Assembly (NCBI GenBank): GCA_905214925.1
Contig: CAJMOB010000003.1
Coordinates: 94,531-158,530, forward strand
Direction: 5' to 3'
Source: Scybalomonas sp905214925
Lineage (GTDB): Bacteria; Bacillota; Clostridia; Lachnospirales; Lachnospiraceae
Length of the DNA: 64,000 nucleotides
Part shown: in pieces, positions 18,876 through 27,942 of the stretch
Layout: the number at the start of each line of letters is the position of its first letter
Position numbering within the stretch: position 1 is the stretch's first letter
Position numbers and translations under genes: made by a program
Notes under the pieces: generated by a model
The model's input: only the letters and a program-made list of their open reading frames with translations
What the model was told of the DNA's origin: nothing
Databases searched by the model: none

Positions 18876-19754
18876 TTAAAATAAAGGTTCTTTTACAATT
18901 GCCGTTCCGATTCCTTTCTCAGTGAAAAACTCAAGAAGGAGACAATGTTTTTGACGCCCATCTAAAATATGGACTCTTCCTACTCCACTTTCCACCGCTT
19001 CAATACAATTAGTGAGTTTTGGAATCATTCCACCGCCGACAACTCCATTTTCAATAAATTTTTTTGCTGTTGGCAAATCCATCTCGGAAATCAACGTTTC
19101 TTTATCGTTCGGATCCACATAAACACCTTCAATATCCGTTAAAAACACTAATTTTTCTGCATGAATCCCTTTTGCAATGGCACAGGCCGCATCATCCGCA
19201 TTGATATTATAAGCTTCAAATTCATCCCCTAATCCGATGGGCGCAATAACAGGGACATAATCATCTTCCATTAAGTTTTCCAATAAATCTGCTTGCACCT
19301 CTTTTACCTGTCCAACAAATCCGATATCTTTTCCATCAGAATATTTCTTCTCTACCCGAAGCATTCCTCCATCGCGTCCACTTAATCCAACGGCTTTAAT
19401 CCCCTGTTTTTCCATCATTGCCACAAGGCTTTTATTCACTTTATTAAGTACCATTTCTGCCACTTCTATCGTATCTTCATCGGTGACACGAAGCCCATTG
19501 ACAAACTTAGGTTCTTTTCCTAACAACGTCACCCATTTGCTAATTTCTTTTCCGCCTCCATGGACAATAATCGGTTTCATTCCAATCAGTTTTAAAAGAG
19601 CCACATCTTTAATCACATTATACTTTAAATCCTCATCAAGCATGGCACTCCCTCCATACTTTACAACAATCTTTGCCCCATTAAATCTACGAATATAAGG
19701 CAACGCTTCGATTAATGTATGGGCTTTTAACATAACTTCACTTTCTACTTGCAT
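18876..19754 (-). CDS. argB: Acetylglutamate kinase
   Basis: 292 aa. Amino-acid kinase fold with KYGGSAM (phosphate loop), IVHGGGKEIS and the C-terminal IEAVESGVGRVHILDGR. It phosphorylates N-acetylglutamate. The N-terminal extension is compatible with arginine-sensitive hexameric enzymes, but feedback inhibition is not proven from sequence. GAGGAG lies 5 nt before the ATG. Confidence 0.96.
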   Translation of the reverse strand: MQVESEVMLKAHTLIEALPYIRRFNGAKIVVKYGGSAMLDEDLKYNVIKDVALLKLIGMKPIIVHGGGKEISKWVTLLGKEPKFVNGLRVTDEDTIEVAEMVLNKVNKSLVAMMEKQGIKAVGLSGRDGGMLRVEKKYSDGKDIGFVGQVKEVQADLLENLMEDDYVPVIAPIGLGDEFEAYNINADDAACAIAKGIHAEKLVFLTDIEGVYVDPNDKETLISEMDLPTAKKFIENGVVGGGMIPKLTNCIEAVESGVGRVHILDGRQKHCLLLEFFTEKGIGTAIVKEPLF

Positions 19755-19800
19755 TTTTTCTCCTCTTTTCTTCCTATCCTATTCATTTTTATTGTTAAAA

Positions 19801-21027
19801 TTAAGAGCGATAATCTGCGTTAATATTTACATATTCATGGGTTAAATCACAGCCCCAAGCCGTAGCTTCTTCCCTACCGCCTTTTACATCCGCGATACAA
19901 ATAACATGGGAAGAGGATAAGATTTTTGTTGCAACTTCTTCATCATATCCCGTTGCAAGGCCATCTTTTACTAAACAAAGACTTCCATATTCACTTTCGA
20001 TAGTAATATCCGCCTTATCCGGATCAAATTCCGCTCCTGAATATCCCATGGCACAAAAGATTCTTCCCCAGTTAGCATCTTTTCCATAAATAGCTGCCTT
20101 TGTCAAATTGGAGCAAGCAACGGATTTGCTTAAAAGTTTCGCATCTTCTTTTGTCTTTGCATTGAGGACCGTCACTTCAAATAATTTCGTAGCCCCTTCT
20201 CCGTCTTCTGCGATTCGTTTTGCCAAATACGTGTTGACATAATTAAGGGCTTCTACAAATGTTTCATAGGCTTCATTTTCACAATCAATTACGGGATTTC
20301 CTGCCAATCCATTGGCTAGTATATAAGCCGTGTCATTGGTTGATGTGTCCCCATCAACAGAAACCATATTATAAGTATCTTGTACATTATCATACAGCGC
20401 TTTTTGTAACATTTCTTTTGTAATGGCGATATCCGTTGTAATAAAAGCTAACATCGTTCCCATATTCGGATGAATCATGCCAGCTCCTTTACACATACCA
20501 CCCATTGTCACCACAGTTCCATCTATTTCAAATGTTACCGCAATTTCTTTTTTATGAGTATCTGTCGTCATAATAGCTTCTGCCGCCATACTGGCGGATT
20601 GTCTATCCTCTTTTAACGCAGGTACTAAAAGTTCAATTCCCGCCTCAATCATATTCATTGGCAGTTGGTTCCCAATGACACCTGTAGAGCAAACAAGCAC
20701 TTCTTCTTTTTGAAGTCCTAATTTCTTTGCGGTCATCTTTGCCATATTCTCACAATTTTTCATGCCTTCTTCTCCTGTACAAGCATTAGCAACACCGCTA
20801 TTTACAACAATCGCCTGCACCTTTTGCTGTGTTTTTACAAGTTGTTTTCCCCATTTTACAGGAGCAGCTTTTACTTTATTTCTTGTAAATGTCCCTGCAA
20901 ACACCGCAGGTATTTCACTATAAATTAATGCCATATCTTTTTTTGATTTTCCCTTACGAATTCCTGCATGAAGTCCTGCTGCTTGAAATCCTTTTGCTGA
21001 AGTTACGCCACCATCGATTACTTTCAT
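19801..21027 (-). CDS. argJ: Bifunctional ornithine acetyltransferase / N-acetylglutamate synthase
   Basis: 408 aa. It has VNSGVANACTG and the self-cleavage region KGAGMIHPNMGTML, where the Thr after Gly is the expected nucleophile; most homologues have Ala-Thr here. ArgJ recycles the acetyl group from acetylornithine to glutamate. No separate argA or argE is seen in the window, in line with the cyclic pathway. The start is the ATG at 21027 with AAGGAG 7 nt upstream; earlier in-frame ATGs overlap or precede that site. Confidence 0.95.
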   Translation of the reverse strand: MKVIDGGVTSAKGFQAAGLHAGIRKGKSKKDMALIYSEIPAVFAGTFTRNKVKAAPVKWGKQLVKTQQKVQAIVVNSGVANACTGEEGMKNCENMAKMTAKKLGLQKEEVLVCSTGVIGNQLPMNMIEAGIELLVPALKEDRQSASMAAEAIMTTDTHKKEIAVTFEIDGTVVTMGGMCKGAGMIHPNMGTMLAFITTDIAITKEMLQKALYDNVQDTYNMVSVDGDTSTNDTAYILANGLAGNPVIDCENEAYETFVEALNYVNTYLAKRIAEDGEGATKLFEVTVLNAKTKEDAKLLSKSVACSNLTKAAIYGKDANWGRIFCAMGYSGAEFDPDKADITIESEYGSLCLVKDGLATGYDEEVATKILSSSHVICIADVKGGREEATAWGCDLTHEYVNINADYRS

Positions 21028-21071
21028 ATTCATTCTCCTTCTTATCATTACTTATTTCATTATGCGGATTT

Positions 21072-22112
21072 TTATGGAAACATTGGAACAAGTTCTAGTC
21101 CTTCTTCTTCTGGAAAACCAAACAAAAGATTCATATTTTGTACTGCTTGCCCTGCTGCTCCTTTTACTAAATTATCCATCGCTCCCATCATAATGATGCG
21201 ATTTGTCCGCTCATCAATTTTAAAATTGACATCCACATAGTTGCTTCCTTCTACCCATCTCGTCTGTGGATAGCAGTCTTTTTCAAGAACCCGAACAAAC
21301 TTTTCTTTCTTATAATAAGAATCATAAATTTCCTTTACTTCCTCATAAGAAACTTTTTTCTTTAAAGAAGCATAAGCCGTTACTAAAATTCCACGATTCA
21401 TCGGAACAAGATGTGGTGTAAAATTAATCATCACTGTTTTTCCTGCTGCATAAGAGAGCTGTTCCTCAATTTCTGGTGTATGTCGATGACCTGCCACTCC
21501 ATAGGCTTTTATGTTTTCATTCACTTCACAATAAAGATTATCAACTTTACTTCCTCTCCCTGCCCCTGATGTTCCAGATTTTGCATCAATAATAATCGTA
21601 TTCGTATCAAGCAATCCTTCTTTTATAAGAGGGTAGATGGATAAAAAGGAACAAGTTGGATAACAACCTGGATTTGCAACAAGTCTCGCCTGTTTGATTT
21701 TCTCTCGATTCACTTCACAAAGTCCATATACCGCTTCTTTTATATAAGAAGGACTTTTATGCTGGATTCCATACCATTTTTCATAAGTATCCACATCTTT
21801 GATACGAAAATCCGCACTTAAGTCGACAATTTTCACTTTCGATAATATCTCTTCCTTTATAAGAGAAGCACAAAGCCCTTGGGGTGTTGCTGTAAAAATC
21901 ACATCTACCTTATCTGCCAATTTATCCATATTGTCATCCATACAACTTACATCCACTAACTCAAATAAATTTCCAAAAATAGAAGCATACTTTTTATCAA
22001 TATAACTTCGAGAGCCATACCATACAATTTCTGCCTCTTTATGTTGTAATAAAATCCGAACAAGTTCTTGCCCTGCATATCCAGTGGAGCCAATAATCCC
22101 TACTTTTATCAT
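21072..22112 (-). CDS. argC: N-acetyl-gamma-glutamyl-phosphate reductase
   Basis: 346 aa. NADP-binding GSTGYAGQELVR at the N-terminus and the catalytic Cys in VANPGCYPT. It reduces acetylglutamyl phosphate to the semialdehyde. First gene of the argC-J-B-D-SBP operon; GGAAGAGG ribosome site. Its promoter overlaps a palindrome in the argC-argG divergent region. Confidence 0.96.
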   Translation of the reverse strand: MIKVGIIGSTGYAGQELVRILLQHKEAEIVWYGSRSYIDKKYASIFGNLFELVDVSCMDDNMDKLADKVDVIFTATPQGLCASLIKEEILSKVKIVDLSADFRIKDVDTYEKWYGIQHKSPSYIKEAVYGLCEVNREKIKQARLVANPGCYPTCSFLSIYPLIKEGLLDTNTIIIDAKSGTSGAGRGSKVDNLYCEVNENIKAYGVAGHRHTPEIEEQLSYAAGKTVMINFTPHLVPMNRGILVTAYASLKKKVSYEEVKEIYDSYYKKEKFVRVLEKDCYPQTRWVEGSNYVDVNFKIDERTNRIIMMGAMDNLVKGAAGQAVQNMNLLFGFPEEEGLELVPMFP

Positions 22113-22185
22113 AAAACCTCTTCCTTTCTTACTCTCATTCTATCCTAACAATCTTCTTTTGTATATTTATTGAATTTTTCTCATA

Positions 22186-22214
22186 ATTATACACTAGTGT
22201 ATATTTTTATGCAA
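22186..22214 (-). promoter_or_regulatory. argC operon promoter with overlapping 16-bp palindrome
   Basis: Minus strand TTGCAT (22209-22214), 17-nt spacer, TATAAT (22186-22191). The perfect palindrome TATACACTAGTGTATA (22188-22203) covers the spacer and part of the -10. The strand also reads TTGCATAAAAATATACA here, close to Gram-positive ARG boxes bound by ArgR/AhrC. Arginine repression at this site is inferred. Confidence 0.6.
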
Positions 22215-22340
22215 TACATTTTTTGGAATTTTTGTATTTTTTTACATAGGTCTATAAAAAATCACCTGAATTTTTTTCATAAAACCCAAGTATTTTCTTA
22301 GTATATTATAGTATATAATCATTTTATTCGTTTTCTTTGT

Positions 22341-22403
22341 ATAAATAAAAATACAAAAAATATTCATTTTTATATTGCATAATATTCATTTTAGTAGTAT
22401 AGT
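22341..22403 (+). promoter_or_regulatory. argG promoter with ARG-box-like sequences
   Basis: TTGCAT (22375-22380), 17-nt spacer, TATAGT (22398-22403). The -35 hexamer and spacing are the same as at argC. Upstream and overlapping are AT-rich half-sites resembling ARG boxes: TATAAATAAAAATACA near 22341, and two ATATTCATTTT copies at about 22360 and 22381. Confidence 0.5.
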
Positions 22404-22457
22404 AAATATCAACAGAAAAAAATTGATAATATAGATTGGTGATTGGAGGATTTCATT

Positions 22458-23681
22458 ATGAAAGAAAAAGTCGTTTTAGCATATTCTGGCGGTCTTGATA
22501 CAACTGCTATTATTCCTTGGTTAAAAGAAAACTTTAACTACGATGTTATTTGTTGTTGTGTTGACTGCGGTCAAGGAGAAGAACTGGATGGATTAGAAGA
22601 AAGAGCAAAATTATCTGGTGCTTCCAAACTTTATATTGAAAACATCGTAGATGAATTTTGCGATGATTATATTATGCCATGCGTAAAAGCTGGCGCTGTT
22701 TACGAAAACAAATACTTACTTGGAACTTCTATGGCACGTCCTGGCATTGCAAAAAAATTAGTAGAAATTGCTAGAAAAGAAGGCGCTACTGCCATCTGTC
22801 ACGGTGCAACAGGAAAGGGAAACGATCAAATTCGTTTTGAACTTGGAATTAAAGCGTTAGCACCTGACTTAAAAATTATCGCTCCTTGGCGTATGACCGA
22901 TGTTTGGACGATGCAATCTCGTGAAGATGAAATTGAATATTGCAAACAACACGGAATTGATCTTCCATTTTCTGCGGATAGCAGTTATAGCCGTGATCGC
23001 AACTTATGGCATATTAGTCACGAAGGATTAGAACTTGAAGATCCTGCTTGTGAACCAAACTATGATCACTTATTAGTTCTTGGTGTTTCTCCGGAACAAG
23101 CGCCTGATGAAGGAGAATATGTAACAATGACATTTGAAAAAGGGATTCCGACTTCTCTTAACGGAGAAAAGATGAAAGTGTCCCAAATTATCACAAAGTT
23201 AAATGAACTAGGCGGAAAGCATGGAATTGGTATCGTGGATATTGTAGAAAACCGTGTTGTAGGTATGAAATCTCGTGGTGTTTATGAAACACCTGGTGGA
23301 ACTATTCTTATGGAAGCTCATGCTCAATTAGAGGAATTAGTTCTGGATCGCGCTACAATGGAAACAAAAAAAGATATGGGAAATAAATTCGCTCAAATCG
23401 TCTACGAAGGAAAATGGTTTACCCCTCTTCGTGAAGCCATTCAAGCCTTTGTAGATGTAACCCAAGAATATGTCACTGGTGAAGTAAAATTCAAACTTTA
23501 TAAAGGCAATATTATGAAAGCTGGTACCACTTCTCCATATAGTTTATATAGTGAGTCTTTAGCTTCCTTTACAACAGGAGAGCTTTACGATCACCATGAT
23601 GCTGACGGCTTTATCACATTATTCGGACTTCCATTAAAAGTTCGTGCAATGAAAATGGCGGAAGCAAATAAGAAAAACTAA
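22458..23681 (+). CDS. argG: Argininosuccinate synthase
   Basis: 407 aa. ATP-binding AYSGGLDTT at the N-terminus and the type-I ASS blocks GKGNDQIRFE and DSSYSRDRNLWH. It joins citrulline and aspartate. No argH follows in the window. The ATG at 22458 is 8 nt from GGAGG; the longer TTG frame start overlaps that site. Divergent from argC. Confidence 0.96.
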   Translation: MKEKVVLAYSGGLDTTAIIPWLKENFNYDVICCCVDCGQGEELDGLEERAKLSGASKLYIENIVDEFCDDYIMPCVKAGAVYENKYLLGTSMARPGIAKKLVEIARKEGATAICHGATGKGNDQIRFELGIKALAPDLKIIAPWRMTDVWTMQSREDEIEYCKQHGIDLPFSADSSYSRDRNLWHISHEGLELEDPACEPNYDHLLVLGVSPEQAPDEGEYVTMTFEKGIPTSLNGEKMKVSQIITKLNELGGKHGIGIVDIVENRVVGMKSRGVYETPGGTILMEAHAQLEELVLDRATMETKKDMGNKFAQIVYEGKWFTPLREAIQAFVDVTQEYVTGEVKFKLYKGNIMKAGTTSPYSLYSESLASFTTGELYDHHDADGFITLFGLPLKVRAMKMAEANKKN

Positions 23682-23699
23682 AATAGTAAAAAAGTAAAA

Positions 23700-23738
23700 A
23701 AATGGTGAGAAACTCATAAAATAAGTTTCTCACCATTT
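23700..23738. terminator. Bidirectional terminator between argG and the GH51 gene
   Basis: Perfect 15-bp stem AAATGGTGAGAAACT with 9-nt loop. The T-run is strongest on the minus strand, serving the end of the arabinan operon. Confidence 0.85.
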
Positions 23739-23747
23739 CTGTTATCC

Positions 23748-25253
23748 TTATAAAGAAACCGCTAAATGCAATACGCTACAAGCTGGAATTGTAAATTGAA
23801 TTCCTTCTTTTGTTTCTGTTACTTCATTAAATGATTCTACTTTTACTTCTTCTGGATTTTCAAATGTATTTTTATCTCCCATTTGTCCCGTTACAATTTC
23901 CCCTTTGATCTCTTTTGCATGAGAACCGAGAATTGTTGTATCAATCGGATAGCTCTTTTCAAGATCTAAGTTTGTAACCGTAATATGCATAACGTTTTGT
24001 TCATCAATGGATACGGATTCACTTAAGTTTGGTACCATGTTGTGGTCTTCTAATCCCACTTCTTCCACTTCAATATTACTATCTAATAACATTGCATCTT
24101 GATGATATTTATACATATCAAACACATGATACGTTGGAGTTTTAATCATCTTTTCTCCCTCTGTTAAAAGAACTGCTTGTAATACGTTAACCATCTGGGC
24201 AAGGTTTGCCATTTGAATACGATCGCTATGTTTATTGAAAATATTTAAATTAATTCCCGCCACTAATGCATCTCTCATTGTATTTTGCTGATATAAAAAT
24301 CCTGGATTTGTTCCTGGTTCCACATCATACCATGTTCCCCATTCATCAATAATCATTCCCACTTTCTTTTCTGGATCATATTGATCCATAATTGCACCAT
24401 GACGACGAATGAGTTCTTCCATATACCATGTTTTTTTCATTGTCTGATACCACATTTTTTCATCAAAGTCTGTGGCACTTCCTTTGTTTTCCCATCCGCC
24501 TGGATGCGTATAATAATGAAGGGATAATCCATCCATAAATCCGTGTAAAAAGTTAGGACATCTCGTAAATGTCGTCTTCATCACTTGTTCTGTCCAATCG
24601 TAGTCATCAACATTAGCGCCACAAGCAATTTTTTTAATCGGACGTTTTGGATCATAGCAACGGACATAGGTCTGATATCTACGGTACATATTTCCATAAA
24701 ACTCTGGATTCATATTTCCTCCACAGCCCCAGTTTTCATTTCCAACACCAAAGAAATCCACATTCCAAGCTTCTTTCTGTCCATTTTTTTCTCTTAATTC
24801 GGCCATAGGAGAGATACCTTCAAATGTCATATATTCTACCCATTCTGACATCTCTTGTACCGTTCCGCTTCCCATGTTTCCATTGACATAAGTTTCACAA
24901 CCAAGCTGACGACAAAGTTCAAAAAACTCATGGGTTCCAAAACTATTATCTTCTACAACGCCACCCCAGTGGGTATTGACGATTTTCTTTCTCTCTTCTT
25001 TTGGTCCAATGCCATCTTTCCAATGATATTCATCGGCAAAGCAACCTCCTGGCCAACGAAGAACTGGTACTTTGATCTGTTTTAACGCTTCTACAACATC
25101 GGTGCGCATACCATTGACATTCGGAATTTCTGACTCTTCTCCTACATAAATTCCTTCATAAATACAGCGACCAAGATGTTCTGAAAAATGTCCTTGAATC
25201 TCTTTATGAATTTTATTCAATTTTCGATTTGTGTTAATTACTAATTTTGCCAT
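23748..25253 (-). CDS. abfA: GH51 alpha-L-arabinofuranosidase (intracellular)
   Basis: 501 aa, no signal peptide. GH51 hallmarks: LRWPGGCFADEYHW, the acid/base Glu in GVGNENWG, the nucleophile Glu in IIDEWGTWY, and a C-terminal beta domain. It releases terminal arabinofuranose from imported oligosaccharides. I chose the ATG at 25253 after AAGGAG; the ATG nine codons earlier has no ribosome site. Last gene of the long minus-strand arabinan operon. Confidence 0.93.
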   Translation of the reverse strand: MAKLVINTNRKLNKIHKEIQGHFSEHLGRCIYEGIYVGEESEIPNVNGMRTDVVEALKQIKVPVLRWPGGCFADEYHWKDGIGPKEERKKIVNTHWGGVVEDNSFGTHEFFELCRQLGCETYVNGNMGSGTVQEMSEWVEYMTFEGISPMAELREKNGQKEAWNVDFFGVGNENWGCGGNMNPEFYGNMYRRYQTYVRCYDPKRPIKKIACGANVDDYDWTEQVMKTTFTRCPNFLHGFMDGLSLHYYTHPGGWENKGSATDFDEKMWYQTMKKTWYMEELIRRHGAIMDQYDPEKKVGMIIDEWGTWYDVEPGTNPGFLYQQNTMRDALVAGINLNIFNKHSDRIQMANLAQMVNVLQAVLLTEGEKMIKTPTYHVFDMYKYHQDAMLLDSNIEVEEVGLEDHNMVPNLSESVSIDEQNVMHITVTNLDLEKSYPIDTTILGSHAKEIKGEIVTGQMGDKNTFENPEEVKVESFNEVTETKEGIQFTIPACSVLHLAVSL

Positions 25254-25282
25254 GAATATACTATCTCCTTCCAATTTCATGT

Positions 25283-26251
25283 TTATTTTTCATATTGAAA
25301 ACTAGGAGTTCCATCCTCTTTCCAACCCACTTTCATAATCTTCGTGTGTCGGTTTGGATCATATAGCGGATCTCCTGTTATTTCATCATATTGTCGAAAA
25401 TGGAATACACAAAGATCTGTTTCTCCATCTTCCGCCTTTACAAAAGAATTATGCCCTGGACCATAAATTCCCTTTTCTTCGTCTGTGGCAAGCACAGGAA
25501 AACGTTCCTTTTTCCAAACACGAGGATCTAAAATCTCTGCATCCTCTTCTACACTTAAAAGTCCCATGCAGTAGCAAGCGCCTGTACCGCTGGCAGAATA
25601 AGTTAAAAAGATCTTACCATCATGTTTTAAAATGGCTGGACCTTCATTGACCCAAAAATCCACTCGTTCCCAGTCATAATCTGGAGTTGTCAACAACACT
25701 TGTGCTGTCTTTAGCTGATTGGCAGACTCCATCTCTGCAATATAGAGATTAGAAATCTGTTTTCCCACTCCTGTTTTTTCTGCCCAAATATAATAGTACT
25801 GTCCTTTATGTTCTAAAATAGTAGCATCAAGAGAAAAAGAGCGAAGAGAGTAGCTATCTTCTTTTGCTGGTTTCATTGCTCCTAATTCTTTCCAAGGCCC
25901 TTTCATCGGATCATCGCTTTGGCACTGCAATACATACGGACGAATTTTCCATATATCTTCTACTTCCCCAGCCGCATAGTACATATGCCATTTTCCAAAA
26001 ACATAGTGAATTTCTGGCGCCCAAATATGTTTACTTTGTGGTCCACTTTCATGTTTATGCCAAATTTCTACTTCTTTTGCATCCTTTAATTGTGCAATGG
26101 TCTTTGCATGGCGCAATACTAACCGATCGTATTCCGGAACAGATGCTGTAAAGTAATAAGTTCCATCAGGGGCTTTTCCAATAAAAGGATCCGCTCTTTG
26201 TGCAATAAAAGGTTCGTTGTATCCTGTATTTTTTACTTGTGACGCTTTCAT
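25283..26251 (-). CDS. Intracellular GH43 glycosidase
   Basis: 322 aa, no signal peptide, five-bladed propeller family. Probable catalytic residues are the Asp in RADPFIG, the Asp in FSLDATIL and the Glu in VNEGPAIL. Next to GH51 and in an arabinan operon it is likely an alpha-L-arabinofuranosidase or exo-arabinanase; beta-xylosidase activity cannot be excluded by sequence. GAGAGGG precedes the ATG; the next gene begins just after its stop. Confidence 0.88.
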   Translation of the reverse strand: MKASQVKNTGYNEPFIAQRADPFIGKAPDGTYYFTASVPEYDRLVLRHAKTIAQLKDAKEVEIWHKHESGPQSKHIWAPEIHYVFGKWHMYYAAGEVEDIWKIRPYVLQCQSDDPMKGPWKELGAMKPAKEDSYSLRSFSLDATILEHKGQYYYIWAEKTGVGKQISNLYIAEMESANQLKTAQVLLTTPDYDWERVDFWVNEGPAILKHDGKIFLTYSASGTGACYCMGLLSVEEDAEILDPRVWKKERFPVLATDEEKGIYGPGHNSFVKAEDGETDLCVFHFRQYDEITGDPLYDPNRHTKIMKVGWKEDGTPSFQYEK

Positions 26252-26280
26252 GTTACCCTCTCTTTCACCCTTTTTATGGG

Positions 26281-26313
26281 GGCTGTTGTAAAATAGAACG
26301 TTTTACAACAGCC
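26281..26313 (-). repeat. Strong hairpin between the sugar-binding gene and the GH43 gene
   Basis: Perfect 13-bp stem GGCTGTTGTAAAA with 7-nt loop. There is no T-run on the coding (minus) strand, so it is more likely an mRNA 3'-end stabiliser or partial attenuator that sets SBP versus hydrolase levels than a full terminator. Confidence 0.55.
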
Positions 26314-26326
26314 TTATTTTCATCTT

Positions 26327-27877
26327 CTATTTTCCATACATTTCTTCAATGGCTTCCATTGCAGCTGCATGTGCTTCTTCTGCTTTTTTATTTAATTCTT
26401 CAATATAGTCAGAAGCGTTTCCACCATTTAAAACGGAATCTTCAATTCCTGCGTACGCATTGGCAATAAAGTCTGCAAATCCAGGGATCTGTGTATCACC
26501 AAATGGAATGATATTTTTACAGTTTGCAAAATAGTCATCCCAATACGTTCCATATTTTTCATCTTCTTCTTTGCTAGCAATGGCTTCTCCTGTACGAGTA
26601 TCAACGACAGAATCAATCGTTCTATTTGCTGTTGGGAAGTAAGATTGTGTAAATTCACTCCAAATATCTTCATCGGTTGTAATTGGAGCTGGCATAGACT
26701 GTTGCCAAATTGGAGTTCCATCTTCTGCTGTTACTGTTTTATATGCCTCAAGTTTTGCTTTCCAGCCATCAACTCCCCAACCCATGAATTTTAATAATTC
26801 ATAAGCTTCTCTTGGGTGTTCTGTAGAAGAGGAAATTCCACCAAAGTCAAAAACGCCTAGCTTATTTCCAGAACCACCTTCTACATTAGGAGTTGTATAA
26901 GGCACAAATTCCATACCTTTGCTTCGATAGTCTGCTGTATCAAATAAGTTTAAATAGGTCCAGAACGCATCTAACTGATATCCAATCTTTCCTGAATATC
27001 CTGCCCACATTGTACGGTCGCCTAACCATGCTTCTGCTTCGTCTGTATCAAAGTATGGGGCATGATATTTGCCATTTACAAGTTCTGCCCAAGTGTTAAC
27101 ACCTTCTGCCCAATAACTCATATCATAAGATTCGCCATTCCATCCAAATTCACCGATACAGTTTTTATCCGCTGCAATTGGATAATACGTTACAATGGAG
27201 TGGAACTGGTTAAATCCATAAATTCCTTGATCTGGAGATGTTACATCTTTAAAAGATTGTACCATCTGATCCCATGTCCAGTCTGTTGGTGGCATTTCTA
27301 CATTTAATTTATCAAAAACTGCCTTATCCGCATAAACAATATCAGGGAAGAATTTCATTGGCGTTGCCAATTTCATATCGGTTCCATAATATCCCATTTT
27401 TGCTGAATTAATCGTTGGGAGAATCGCTTGATTTTCTTCATCTTTTTCCCAATACTCTGTCATATCACCTAATAATCCATTGGAAAGAGCAAAGTCACAA
27501 TTTCCAAGAATCATAAAGCAGTCTGGTGTATCCCCTGTCTGCACCATATTGAGCAAAGTATTATTGTACTCTGCATCCGCTACATAATATTGAGTCTTTA
27601 CTGTAATATTTGGATACTTTTCCATAAATTTTTTAGCTAAAAATTGTACCAGTGGATCATTATCAAAATGCACATAAGTCAATGTGATTTCATCACTTGT
27701 CATCTCTGGAAGCCCTGTGCTTTCTCCTCCTGCATTCTCTGCCACCGTCGATTTTGAAGTATCACCTTCACCTTTTGTGTCATTCTTACTGCTGCCACAC
27801 CCTGTAAGCAGAGAAGCTGCCATTGTCATAACCATAGTCGCAGCCAAAGCAACATTCAAAAATTTTCTTGATTTCAT
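26327..27877 (-). CDS. CUT1 extracellular sugar-binding lipoprotein
   Basis: 516 aa. Signal peptide with lipobox LLTGC (Cys about 27), a Ser/Asp/Gly linker, then the SBP_bac_1 fold starting ITLTYVHFDNDPLVQFLAKKFMEKY. It presents oligosaccharide, by context arabino-oligosaccharide, to the permeases encoded just upstream (28901-29920 and 27943-28950). GAAGGAGGG precedes the ATG. It is one of two binding proteins in the locus. Confidence 0.92.
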   Translation of the reverse strand: MKSRKFLNVALAATMVMTMAASLLTGCGSSKNDTKGEGDTSKSTVAENAGGESTGLPEMTSDEITLTYVHFDNDPLVQFLAKKFMEKYPNITVKTQYYVADAEYNNTLLNMVQTGDTPDCFMILGNCDFALSNGLLGDMTEYWEKDEENQAILPTINSAKMGYYGTDMKLATPMKFFPDIVYADKAVFDKLNVEMPPTDWTWDQMVQSFKDVTSPDQGIYGFNQFHSIVTYYPIAADKNCIGEFGWNGESYDMSYWAEGVNTWAELVNGKYHAPYFDTDEAEAWLGDRTMWAGYSGKIGYQLDAFWTYLNLFDTADYRSKGMEFVPYTTPNVEGGSGNKLGVFDFGGISSSTEHPREAYELLKFMGWGVDGWKAKLEAYKTVTAEDGTPIWQQSMPAPITTDEDIWSEFTQSYFPTANRTIDSVVDTRTGEAIASKEEDEKYGTYWDDYFANCKNIIPFGDTQIPGFADFIANAYAGIEDSVLNGGNASDYIEELNKKAEEAHAAAMEAIEEMYGK

Positions 27878-27942
27878 TATGAAACCCTCCTTCTTCCTTA
27901 AAATATTTTTGCTTGTATTGAATAACAGCTTGTATTTGCCGT

